Shown here piece by piece: positions 1-6,319 of a DNA stretch of 6,319 bases. The DNA comes from Planctomycetales bacterium. GTDB lineage: Bacteria; Planctomycetota; UBA11346. Made by a program: the position numbers and the translations under genes. The stretch is from the NCBI GenBank assembly GCA_025362255.1, contig JANYGY010000046.1:1-6319 (forward strand). The letters are read 5' to 3'. A model generated the notes under the pieces. That model did not search any database and was not told where the DNA came from. It saw only the letters and a list, made by a program, of their open reading frames with translations. Every line of letters starts with the position of its first letter. Positions within the stretch are counted from its first letter, which is position 1.

Positions 1-1
1 T

Positions 2-112
2 GCGGTCATTGCCCAGCAATGCGGTTTTACCAATCCATTTTATTTCACCCGCGCCTTCACCCGGCGGTTCGGGGTGGCGCCAACGCTTTATCGCCGCCGT
101 GCGGCGCCGTGA
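2..112 (+). CDS. AraC-family transcriptional regulator, C-terminal end (partial, cut by the left edge)
   Basis: Reading from base 2, the frame gives 36 residues and a TGA stop at 110-112. The stretch VIAQQCGFTNPFYFTRAF followed by TRRFGVAPTLYRRR is the second helix-turn-helix of the AraC/XylS DNA-binding domain. It shows the usual spacing: I-A-x-x-C-G-F, then Y-F-x-R-x-F, then F-G-x-x-P-x-x-Y-R. Such proteins normally bind DNA with two HTH units at the C-terminus and sense a ligand or partner with an N-terminal domain. That sensing part lies outside the window, so target and inducer cannot be stated. The protein ends only a few residues after the HTH, which is normal for the family. The last 25 bp overlap the 3' end of the convergent exported-protein gene. 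Family assignment is firm; anything beyond it is not. Confidence 0.9.
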   Translation, partial: AVIAQQCGFTNPFYFTRAFTRRFGVAPTLYRRRAAP

Positions 113-3100
113 CGCAAGGTCAGGAAGCCTAGCCCGAGCAAGCCGAGCAGCATCGCGAGCGAGGAACCCGCTCCGCATTTCTTCTTGTCGTCATCCGGGG
201 TCGCGGGCGTGCCGGTCGTGCTGCCAGCAGTTGTCGTGCCGGCAGTCGCAGTGCCCGCAGTCGCGGTGCCACCGGCGCTGGGCACCGTCACCGCGAACGT
301 GCGCGTGCTGGTGCCCGTGCCGTCGCCCACGGTCAAGGTGACGGTGCTGGTGCCACCGGCGACCGGGGTCACGGCCACCGTGCGCGAGGCGCCCGTACCG
401 CTGATCACCACAGTTGCGACGCTGGCCGCCGATGAACTTCCGGTCAGCGTGAGAGTTGCCGCCGGGGTCTCCATATCACCGACTTGAACGACCACATTGG
501 CGGGGCTGCCTACCGTCAGCGCTTGGTCGGTGACCACCGATACCCACGGCAGGTTGTTGCTGGCGACGATTCCGGCCGCGGTCACGTCGATGCTGATGAC
601 CTGGGAAAAATCGGCCATCCCACGTTTCTTGGTGCCCGCGAGATTCGAACTTGAAGTGCTCTGGTCGACATCCTTTGAAGTGATGCCACTGATGTCGGTG
701 ACGCCGAAATCGTCGTCATTCGACAGCCACAACGTCGAACCGCGCAGAGCCATGCCTTCGATCTTGTCGTGATTGTATTGCGCGGGGTACACGCCGAGCT
801 TCAGATCAACCACCAGCGACTTGGTGACTGGAACAATGCCCGCCGTCGTCAACGCGGTATTGGCTGCCGCTTGAGTGATGTTGTAGCATAATTCTTCGGG
901 CGTCTTGCTGGTGAACAGTTTGCCGCCGGCAGCATCAGCTGGGTCGGTGATGTTGGTCGCGGCACTGAGGTTGATCTTGTAGATGGATTTTATTTTCGAG
1001 GTGGAATCTGTGAGGAATTTTCCATCCCGCTCGTCGACCAGGAATTCAGTGTTCGAGATCGCGGTGATTTCGCTGACTGAACCGCCTTTTTTTGCACCGC
1101 CGACCATGTCTTCGAGCAGGTACACATATTCCGCACAGGCTCCGGTGGCGAGGGTGTAGACCACCAGGCGCAGGCAGGAATCTTTTTTCGATTCGTCGTC
1201 GGCACTGCCACCCGGTGCGGGCGAGGGGATGCCGTTGCCCAACGTCGACTGCATCATGCCGACCAACTTGGTGCCATCGGGCGTGATCGTCAGACCTTCC
1301 ATGCCTTTGTTGATGATGCGCTTGGCAAGCACTGCCGGCAGTTTGTGGCCGAGACTGTTGGCCGTCCCGGGGGCGATGCGCTCGATGGTCGTACCATCAG
1401 CGGCGACGTGCAGGATGAACGGCCCGTATTCGTCCGAAATCCAGAAGGTGCCATCGGGGTGGGCGACCAAGCCTTCTGAATCGAGGCCCTCGGTATCGGT
1501 CAGCAGCGTGGTGCCGGCCGTGCCATCAGCGTTCAATGCATACGCGACTTCGCCGGTCGAACCCGTGGCGCCAGCAGGCAAAGGCAGGCCGGTGAGCAAA
1601 GTGCCGTTGGCGCGTTTGAGCTGGATGACGCTCAGCATCTCCATCGTGCCGTCGCCATTGAGTTTGAATTTGCCGATGCGCGGAGCGAACGTTGCCAGCG
1701 GAAACAGCTTGGCGCCCGCGGCTCCGTCGACATTCGGACCCCGGTCAGACATCAGATACACCTGATCGGTGGTGCCCGGCACCCGGGCAATGGCCGAGCC
1801 GTAGCCACTGTCCCGCACCACGACATCGCCGCCGGTGGCAGTGATCGTCGCCAAGCGCCCCGATTGCAGGGTTCCACCAGCGGGAAACGTCGTCGGGACG
1901 AAAATGTCCATATACTGGCCGCCCTCGAAAACTTCCGCGCTGCGACCGGTGGTCGCGTGATTCTGCACATCGATCAGGAAATGGCCGGCTCCGAGAAAGG
2001 CTTCGGCATCAATTGGGCCAGACGATTCCTCATCACGGTTGAAGGGTGCGCTTGGCCGCATGATGCTGCCTGCGACCACCGGTGCTCCGCGCCCCAGGTC
2101 ACCATTGTTGGCGGGATCATGCTTGGCGATGACGGTGAGTTTGTCGCCCGCAATGTCGTACATCCACAACCGGGCAGAAAAATCGGCTGAGCTGCCTGGA
2201 TCTTCGCAAATCATGATTCGACCGTGGGTGTCGACCGCGATGTTGTCCATCATTTGCGGACCTGGATCTTCGGTGCCGTCGATCAGGCAGGTGATGGTGC
2301 CACCTGCGGTGGGATTGGTGATGTCAGCGAACACCAGTTTCCACAACCGTGAACGTCCGGTCTGGGGAACAGGGGCCACCCCGGCTGCGGGCAACGCGCC
2401 ATTGGTCGTCTGGCCATTGAGGCCGTCCTTGGTGTCGTCGATCTGATGGGTGGTTACGAAATAATACACGCCATCGGTGACCGGATCCCAGGCGCCGTCT
2501 TCCGGACGAAAGAATTTCGTCCCTTTGGTCGCCGCATCTGTGCGCAACGGATCGCTCAATGGACTCGCGACATATTGCCACGCGGTGGTCGAGACATCGC
2601 CGGCGGTGCCCACTTCAACCAGGGTGAACGGAGTCGGCGCGCCTTTCGCCACGCCGACCCGGGTGGCGACATCCTCGCTCGTCACGGTTCCGACTCTGAT
2701 CACATGCAACTTGCCCGAGGTCAGACCAGCGGCGGTGGCATAATCCTGCGCGTTTGTGGGAGTCCCGGGTAACACGCTTTTGTCACCGACCCAGACGGTG
2801 ACAAACGAATTGGTGATGCTGTTGTCGTCCTGGCCGATGAGGATCGTCTTGTCCTGCATCTTGGGACACGCGAGCAGGTTTTCATAATTCAATTGGCCGA
2901 GCGCGGGCAACTCGACGCTTTGTCCCGCAAAGGTTCCGTCGACCACGTGCATCCACGGACTTTTGCCTGAGGTCTCCTCGCCATTGAAAAACAAGCGGGC
3001 GGTGGACGCGGCGACGCCCTTGCCCGAGGTGGTGTTGTACACCGCAGCGGTGGCTGGCAGATCGGCTGAGCAGAAACGGGAAAAGGCATATGCGGAAGCC

Positions 3101-3528
3101 GTGGCAAACGTCGGCGCGCCAGCAGTGCGGGTGGCCCGATACACGGAGGTGATCACATCGCGAATGTCGGTGACCGCGAGATTGCTGGCGGTGTTCAAGG
3201 TCAACCGCGTGAGGAATGCGCCTGTGCCACCATGGGTGCGCGCGATGCCGTTGGCGGAGGGGATCTCATGATTCGAGATGACGAACAAATCGGTGCCTGT
3301 TTTCCAAGCGCCCAGCCCATCGGGTAAGCCCGACAAGACTTGGGTGCCAGTGGCGCCGGCGCCGAGAGGTACCGGGGCCCCACTGGGATAGCTGTCGCCC
3401 GCGGTCGCAATCGGTTTGATGATCACGCCACCTTGGGTCGGCACGAGATACGAGGTGTCTGCTGCGCTCAGCGCAACCGTGCTGCTCGCGAGCAGCAGCA
3501 ATGAAGGAACCAGGGTGCGCAGGGACAT
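88..3528 (-). CDS. Exported PhoX/DUF839-like + phytase-esterase-like fusion protein with Ig-like module and Cys-Gly C-terminal tail
   Basis: This 1146-residue protein starts at the ATG at 3526-3528, preceded by GGAG at 7 nt, and the N-terminus is a convincing signal peptide (hydrophobic core about residues 6-20, Ala-rich cleavage region near 22-23). Residues ~60-545 look like a DUF839/PhoX-type phosphatase-like domain, with NHE (86-88), GEE (183-185), RPED (341-344), DNIAVD (428-433), CED (441-443) and DEESSG (499-504) before FLIDVQNH. Residues ~557-980 match the 'esterase-like activity of phytase' family, with SDRGPN (594-599), LDSEGL (682-687), FWISDEYGP (695-703), GMEGLTITPDG (742-752), VDERDG (831-836), IEGMAL (923-928) and SNDDDFG (936-942). 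Residues ~995-1083 form an Ig/cadherin-like β-sandwich. A Thr/Ala/Gly linker (1086-1110) and acidic-then-Lys stretch lead to C1118-G-A-G, a hydrophobic segment (1124-1138) and terminal RRR. By family, a role outside the cytoplasm on phosphate esters is likely, but substrate and activity are inference. The usual PhoX twin-Arg signal is absent. Confidence 0.88.
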   Translation of the reverse strand: MSLRTLVPSLLLLASSTVALSAADTSYLVPTQGGVIIKPIATAGDSYPSGAPVPLGAGATGTQVLSGLPDGLGAWKTGTDLFVISNHEIPSANGIARTHGGTGAFLTRLTLNTASNLAVTDIRDVITSVYRATRTAGAPTFATASAYAFSRFCSADLPATAAVYNTTSGKGVAASTARLFFNGEETSGKSPWMHVVDGTFAGQSVELPALGQLNYENLLACPKMQDKTILIGQDDNSITNSFVTVWVGDKSVLPGTPTNAQDYATAAGLTSGKLHVIRVGTVTSEDVATRVGVAKGAPTPFTLVEVGTAGDVSTTAWQYVASPLSDPLRTDAATKGTKFFRPEDGAWDPVTDGVYYFVTTHQIDDTKDGLNGQTTNGALPAAGVAPVPQTGRSRLWKLVFADITNPTAGGTITCLIDGTEDPGPQMMDNIAVDTHGRIMICEDPGSSADFSARLWMYDIAGDKLTVIAKHDPANNGDLGRGAPVVAGSIMRPSAPFNRDEESSGPIDAEAFLGAGHFLIDVQNHATTGRSAEVFEGGQYMDIFVPTTFPAGGTLQSGRLATITATGGDVVVRDSGYGSAIARVPGTTDQVYLMSDRGPNVDGAAGAKLFPLATFAPRIGKFKLNGDGTMEMLSVIQLKRANGTLLTGLPLPAGATGSTGEVAYALNADGTAGTTLLTDTEGLDSEGLVAHPDGTFWISDEYGPFILHVAADGTTIERIAPGTANSLGHKLPAVLAKRIINKGMEGLTITPDGTKLVGMMQSTLGNGIPSPAPGGSADDESKKDSCLRLVVYTLATGACAEYVYLLEDMVGGAKKGGSVSEITAISNTEFLVDERDGKFLTDSTSKIKSIYKINLSAATNITDPADAAGGKLFTSKTPEELCYNITQAAANTALTTAGIVPVTKSLVVDLKLGVYPAQYNHDKIEGMALRGSTLWLSNDDDFGVTDISGITSKDVDQSTSSSNLAGTKKRGMADFSQVISIDVTAAGIVASNNLPWVSVVTDQALTVGSPANVVVQVGDMETPAATLTLTGSSSAASVATVVISGTGASRTVAVTPVAGGTSTVTLTVGDGTGTSTRTFAVTVPSAGGTATAGTATAGTTTAGSTTGTPATPDDDKKKCGAGSSLAMLLGLLGLGFLTLRHGAARRR
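91..177 (-). other. C-terminal Cys-Gly sorting-type tail (CTERM-like) of the exported protein
   Basis: Residues 1118-1146 of the exported protein read C-G-A-G-S-S, then a Leu/Gly-rich hydrophobic stretch (LAMLLGLLGLGFLTL), then R-H-G-A-A-R-R-R and the stop. It is preceded by DDDKKK. This tripartite layout (small motif, membrane helix, basic end) is that of C-terminal sorting signals. The invariant-looking Cys-Gly resembles the MYXO-CTERM and Synerg-CTERM style more than PEP-CTERM. In such families the tail holds the protein in the inner membrane until a protease cleaves near the Cys, after which the protein is anchored or exported. Cleavage here is inferred. No sorting protease gene lies in the window. 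Confidence 0.6.
92..106. repeat. Short GC-only inverted repeat inside the convergent 3' overlap
   Basis: CGCCGC (92-97), loop CGT (98-100) and GCGGCG (101-106) form a perfect 6-bp stem on either strand. It lies within the 25 bp shared by the AraC gene and the exported-protein gene, so the same bases encode Arg-rich ends in both proteins. No T-run follows on either strand, so it does not qualify as an intrinsic terminator. It may simply result from Arg codons facing Ala/Arg codons. Confidence 0.5.
208..270 (-). repeat. Degenerate 15-bp tandem repeat encoding Gly-Thr-Ala-Thr-Ala pentapeptides
   Basis: In the coding direction this stretch reads GTATA, GTATA, GTTTA, then a decayed GSTTG. It is a period of five residues (15 bp), with the first two DNA units differing by only two third-position changes. 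It forms a flexible linker between the Ig-like module and the C-terminal tail, typical of surface proteins whose globular part must stand off the membrane. The repeat is short and in frame, so length changes by slippage in 15-bp steps would not break the gene. Confidence 0.65.
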
Positions 3529-3620
3529 GGGGATTCTCCGATGCCGCGCACAATCGGCCGCCGCGAGAATTACCGATGAAGCTTGGACCAGGGTTTCCCG
3601 AGTCCTCTTCAGGAGCGCAG
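3529..3620. other. Intergenic gap between the SDR gene and the exported-protein gene
   Basis: This is 92 bp of non-coding DNA between two co-directional - strand genes. Just after the SDR stop there is a very small stem, TCCT-GAAG-AGGA, without a following T-run, so I do not call a terminator. I found no convincing -35/-10 pair. A lone TAATTC around the middle could act as a weak -10, but no partner box stands out. The gap is large enough for a promoter, so separate transcription of the exported protein cannot be excluded. Confidence 0.5.
3536..3539 (-). promoter_or_regulatory. Shine-Dalgarno GGAG for the exported-protein gene
   Basis: On the - strand the sequence before the ATG is CGGAGAATCCCC, placing GGAG seven bases upstream of the start codon. 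This good match and spacing, with a signal peptide beginning immediately at the ATG, fixes the start of the 1146-residue protein. Confidence 0.7.
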
Positions 3621-4397
3621 TCAGTGCCGCAGCACGCGATGCGTCAGGATTACCGCCACCCGTCGGGGCAAAAAGCGGATCGCGATCACTGACAGCTTAT
3701 TCGCGATCCCCGGAATCGCGACGCGCCGGCCGGCGAACAGGGCCCGTGCGCCATATCGTGCGACCAGCTCCGGGCGTTCGGCCATCGGCGGAGCGAACAA
3801 CCACGAGTCTTCGGGAAATCCGGCGGTGCGGTGGAATCCGGTGGCGGTCGCTCCTGGACACAACGCGGTCACGGTCACGCCACTGCCGGCACATTCTTGA
3901 GCCACTGCTTCGCTGAGGTGCAGGACGTAAGCCTTGGTCGCGAAATACACCGCCATCAACGGCCCCGGATTGAACGCCGCGCAGCTCGCGACGTTCATGA
4001 TCCGCCCGGCACCGCGCACGAGCATGTCAGCGAGCACCTGGCGCATCAGGCTGGTGAGGGTCACGATATTCACCTGGATGAGTCGGTGCAGGTGGTGGTC
4101 ATCAGCGTCGTGAAATGTGCCGAAGGCGCCGAACCCGGCGTTGTTGATCAATACGTCCGGCACCGGCATCGTCTGGCGTACGCGAGCGTACAAGGCCTCT
4201 CCGGCTAGGGGGACGGAGAGGTCGGAGACGATCAACGTCACCTGGATCTTATGTGCGGACTCGAGTTCGCTCTTGAGGTCATCCATCAGCTCTTCGCTGC
4301 GCGCGACCAGCACCAGATCGAAACCGCGCCGGGCCAGCTCGACCGCCAAATGCCGGCCGATTCCGCGCGAAGCTCCAGTGATCAGGGCGTACGGCAT
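3621..4397 (-). CDS. Classical short-chain dehydrogenase/reductase (SDR), NADP(H)-type
   Basis: With the ATG start the protein is 258 residues, the normal length for a classical SDR. Numbering from the TTG one codon upstream, it shows the Rossmann glycine motif TGASRGIG (8-15), Arg34 after the second strand (a position typical of NADP preference), Asp60, NNAG (86-89), Asn111, catalytic Ser139 (NVASC), the YFATK active site (Tyr152, Lys156) and CPG (181-183). All four catalytic residues are present, so an active NAD(P)H-dependent oxidoreductase is expected in the cytoplasm. The C-terminal part GRRVAIPGIANKLS followed by RFLPRR resembles the DltE/YqjQ-like (COG0300) group. The substrate cannot be read from sequence. 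The start is ambiguous: TTG (4398-4400) and ATG (4395-4397) are adjacent, directly preceded by an in-frame TGA, with only a weak GGTTGA upstream. It may be transcribed with valS. Confidence 0.92.
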   Translation of the reverse strand: MPYALITGASRGIGRHLAVELARRGFDLVLVARSEELMDDLKSELESAHKIQVTLIVSDLSVPLAGEALYARVRQTMPVPDVLINNAGFGAFGTFHDADDHHLHRLIQVNIVTLTSLMRQVLADMLVRGAGRIMNVASCAAFNPGPLMAVYFATKAYVLHLSEAVAQECAGSGVTVTALCPGATATGFHRTAGFPEDSWLFAPPMAERPELVARYGARALFAGRRVAIPGIANKLSVIAIRFLPRRVAVILTHRVLRH

Positions 4398-4464
4398 CAA
4401 TCAACCAATGATGGAAGACGTACGTAATGCGCCATGGATAAAGAAGACCATCAATGGAAGGCCC
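4398..4464. other. Intergenic gap between valS and SDR with short inverted/repeated elements
   Basis: The gap holds an imperfect 13-bp repeat, CCAATGATGGAAG (4405-4417) and CCATCAATGGAAG (4448-4460), identical at 10 of 13 positions and spaced 43 bp start to start. Between the copies lie the perfect palindromes ACGTACGT (4418-4425) and CCATGG (4432-4437). On the - strand a TTGATG could be a weak -35, but the only -10 candidate (CATTAC, 19 bp on) is poor. No intrinsic terminator for valS is visible. The arrangement could be an operator or a processing site, or chance; a role is speculative. Confidence 0.35.
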
Positions 4465-6319
4465 TCACAGGCCGAGGAGCGTTTCCCGAACGTTGTCCAG
4501 CTCGACCTGTTCCTTGGCCGCCAGCGCGCGCGTCTCCTCGACCTGCGCCGCTGGTGCCCGCGCAATGAAGTCGGCATTGGCCAAGCGCGCGGCCTTGCCG
4601 GCGATGCTCTTTTCCAAGCCGCTGACGCGCTTGGTCAGCTGTTCGGTAAGCTTGGCAACATCCGCCACGCCACTGACGGGAATATGGATTTTGAGCGCAC
4701 CCACCGCGGTGCTGACGCTTGCCGGCGGCTTCGTGCCGCTGCTTGAGATATCCAAGGACAGCAAGTTGGCGCGATTGATCACGAAATCGCGATTGGCCTC
4801 GATCAGCGAACGCTCGCCCGCATCCGGCGCATGAATGATTGCCGCGAGTTGAATGCCGTCGCCCAATTGCAGCAGATTGCGCGCGTTGCGCACCGTGACC
4901 ACGACGGCTTGCAGGGCGTTCATCTGAGGCCCGATGGCGGCGTCCGCATGGTGCCCAACTGGTTCGGGCCACGGCTCGGTCATCAGATGGCGCCCAGCCC
5001 AGGCCGTACCCCCGGCAGTCGTCTGCAGATGCTGCCAGAGGTATTCCGTGAGATGCGGCATGCCGGGATGCAGCAGGCGCAGCACCTGATCAAAGCAGAA
5101 GGACAGCACCCGCCCGGCGATGACCGCATCAGCTCCGCCGGCCTTGAATTGGCGCTTGGCCCATTCGAGATACCAGTCGCACAAATCATCGCGGAAAAAG
5201 CGATACGCGCCGTTGGCGTAATCGTTGAAATGGAATGCCGCCAGCGACGACGTGCATTCGCCGATCGCCTGAGCGAGGCGGTCGAGGATCCAACGCTCCG
5301 GAAAACCAAGCGTCGCAGGATCCAGGCTGGCCGCGGTGACAGTGGCCGGCAACGGCCGCTCACTGAGATTCATCAGCAGGAAACGCCCGGCATTCCACAC
5401 TTTATTCGCGAAGTTGCGCCCGGTCTCGAACTTGGCCGGCGAAAGTTTCAGGTCCTGACCCTCAGTGGTCATATCGAGCAAGGTGTAGCGCACCGCGTCG
5501 GCGCCGTACCCCGGGCACTGATAATCCTTGCCGAGATAATTTTGCGTCCCGCCCTCGATCATCACGATCGGATCGATGCCATTGCCCAATGACTTCGACA
5601 TCTTGATGCCGCGCTCATCGAGCACGGTGCCGTGGATATAGACATCCGAGAACGGCTTTTTGTCCAACGCGAACAGGCTCGCCATGACCATCCGGGCGAC
5701 CCAAAAGAAAATGATGCCGCGATCCGTGACCAAGGTATTTGTTGGAAAATACCGCGCCATTTCGGGCGTCTGCTCAGGCCAACCCAGAGTCGAGAACGGC
5801 CACAGCGCCGACGAGAACCACGTATCCAGCACGTCGGGATCTTGCACCAAGGTGCGCCCGGCATTTTTCGGATCGAGGGTCGGATCATCGACCGCGACGA
5901 TCACGTCGCCGGTCGCCGCATCGGTCCATGCCGGGATGCGATGGCCCCACCAGATCTGGCGCGAGATGCACCAGTCGCGGACGTTTTCCAGCCAGTGGTT
6001 GTAGACCTTGGTCCAGCGTTCGGGATGGAAGACGACCTCGCCGCTGACGCTGGCTTTCAACGCCGGCGTCGCGAGCGACTCCATTTTCACGAACCACTGC
6101 TCAGTGACCATCGGCTCGATCGGCACGTTGGAGCGGTAGCTGTGGCCGACGGTGTGCATGATCTCGGTCGAGCCGAGCAGTACGCCTGAGGCCTCGAACT
6201 CCTTGAGCAGGGCTTTACGCGCGGCGAAGCGCTCCAGCCCGGCGAACTGCAGGCAATCCTTGGTCATCGTGCCGTCGAAGTCGATGACACGGATCAGCGG
6301 CAGGTTGTGCCGCTTGCCG
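4465..6319 (-). CDS. valS: Valine--tRNA ligase (valyl-tRNA synthetase), C-terminal two thirds (partial, cut by the right edge)
   Basis: The frame is open to the window edge, giving 617 residues of a protein usually near 900; the HIGH motif and most of the editing domain are outside. The enzyme joins valine to tRNA-Val in the cytoplasm using ATP. Residues 1-18, GKRHNLPLIRVIDFDGTM, are from the CP1 editing domain, so the internal Met is not the start. Then follow VTEQWFVKM (71-79), WCISRQIWWGHRIPAW (116-131), VLDTWFSSALWPFSTLGWP (163-181), IIFFWVARM (202-210) and the KMSKS loop (239-243), which completes the ATP site. The helical anticodon-binding domain spans about 342-497 (WILDRL, then FNDYANGAYRFF and DWYLEWAK). 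A Lys/Glu-rich coiled-coil arm (about 549-617) ends the protein, as expected for ValS. Two local departures are an extra loop after KMSKS and TDRGI where TGxDI is common. It heads a possible - strand transcription unit with the SDR gene. Confidence 0.96.
   Translation of the reverse strand, partial: GKRHNLPLIRVIDFDGTMTKDCLQFAGLERFAARKALLKEFEASGVLLGSTEIMHTVGHSYRSNVPIEPMVTEQWFVKMESLATPALKASVSGEVVFHPERWTKVYNHWLENVRDWCISRQIWWGHRIPAWTDAATGDVIVAVDDPTLDPKNAGRTLVQDPDVLDTWFSSALWPFSTLGWPEQTPEMARYFPTNTLVTDRGIIFFWVARMVMASLFALDKKPFSDVYIHGTVLDERGIKMSKSLGNGIDPIVMIEGGTQNYLGKDYQCPGYGADAVRYTLLDMTTEGQDLKLSPAKFETGRNFANKVWNAGRFLLMNLSERPLPATVTAASLDPATLGFPERWILDRLAQAIGECTSSLAAFHFNDYANGAYRFFRDDLCDWYLEWAKRQFKAGGADAVIAGRVLSFCFDQVLRLLHPGMPHLTEYLWQHLQTTAGGTAWAGRHLMTEPWPEPVGHHADAAIGPQMNALQAVVVTVRNARNLLQLGDGIQLAAIIHAPDAGERSLIEANRDFVINRANLLSLDISSSGTKPPASVSTAVGALKIHIPVSGVADVAKLTEQLTKRVSGLEKSIAGKAARLANADFIARAPAAQVEETRALAAKEQVELDNVRETLLGL

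Noticed and set aside
92..106. Hairpin as a bidirectional intrinsic terminator between convergent genes
   Set aside because: The stem is only 6 bp, lies inside both coding regions and has no T-run on either side.
9..341. 110-codon + strand frame starting at base 9
   Set aside because: Its Arg/Ser/Cys-rich product comes from reading the AraC end and the exported-protein gene in a wrong frame.
1229..1765. 178-codon open frame on the + strand opposite the phytase-like domain
   Set aside because: Antisense to a long frame with conserved motifs; no domain, signal or ribosome binding site of its own.
3600..3623. Terminator after the SDR gene
   Set aside because: The only stem, TCCT-GAAG-AGGA, is 4 bp and lacks a T-run.
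88..4397. A dedicated new multi-gene system formed by the SDR, the exported protein and the AraC regulator
   Set aside because: The genes share no recognisable pathway, the gaps are 92 bp or the orientation is convergent, and each belongs to a common family; adjacency alone is not evidence.
4831..5592. 253-codon open frame on the + strand opposite valS
   Set aside because: It lies wholly antisense to a clearly conserved valS, the translation shows no recognisable domain, and GC-rich DNA commonly leaves such antisense frames open.
5632..6189. 185-codon open frame on the + strand opposite valS
   Set aside because: Antisense shadow with Arg/His/Asp-rich composition and no motif; valS occupies the same bases.
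6265..6267. ATG as the start of a 600-residue ValS
   Set aside because: The same frame continues upstream to the window edge and encodes conserved editing-domain residues (GKRHNLPLIRVID), so this is an internal Met of a gene cut by the window.

Overview
The window is a GC-rich, gene-dense piece of a bacterial chromosome. It holds four protein genes and almost no non-coding DNA. The end of an AraC-family regulator lies on the + strand at the left edge. Three genes follow on the - strand; read in their own direction they are valS (5' part outside the window), a classical short-chain dehydrogenase/reductase (SDR), and a very large exported protein. I see no RNA genes, insertion sequences, CRISPR arrays, attachment sites or origins.

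Organism: a Gram-negative-like bacterium, plausibly of the Verrucomicrobiota (Opitutae-like). This is an inference. It rests on three things: the high GC content; the 'metETPAAtLTLTgSSS...SRTVAVTPvagGTSTVTLTVgDG' style of Ig/cadherin-like module, which I associate with Verrucomicrobiota and Planctomycetota surface proteins; and a Cys-Gly C-terminal sorting-type tail. Nothing in the window fixes the taxon.

Layout: bases 2-112 (+) encode the last 36 residues of the AraC-type regulator. Bases 88-3528 (-) encode the 1146-residue exported protein: signal peptide, PhoX/DUF839-like domain, 'esterase-like activity of phytase' domain, Ig-like module, low-complexity linker and a Cys-Gly/hydrophobic/Arg tail. 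Its 3' end overlaps the AraC gene tail-to-tail by 25 bp. A 92-bp gap separates it from the SDR gene (3621-4397, -), and a 67-bp gap with several short inverted elements separates the SDR from valS (4465 to beyond 6319, -).

The three - strand genes are co-directional with short gaps and no clear terminator, so read-through from valS is possible. The functions are otherwise unrelated: translation, a small-molecule redox enzyme, and putative extracytoplasmic phosphate-ester metabolism. I see no evidence for a dedicated multi-gene system. The most notable object is the exported two-domain phosphatase/phytase-like protein with its unusual C-terminal tail.
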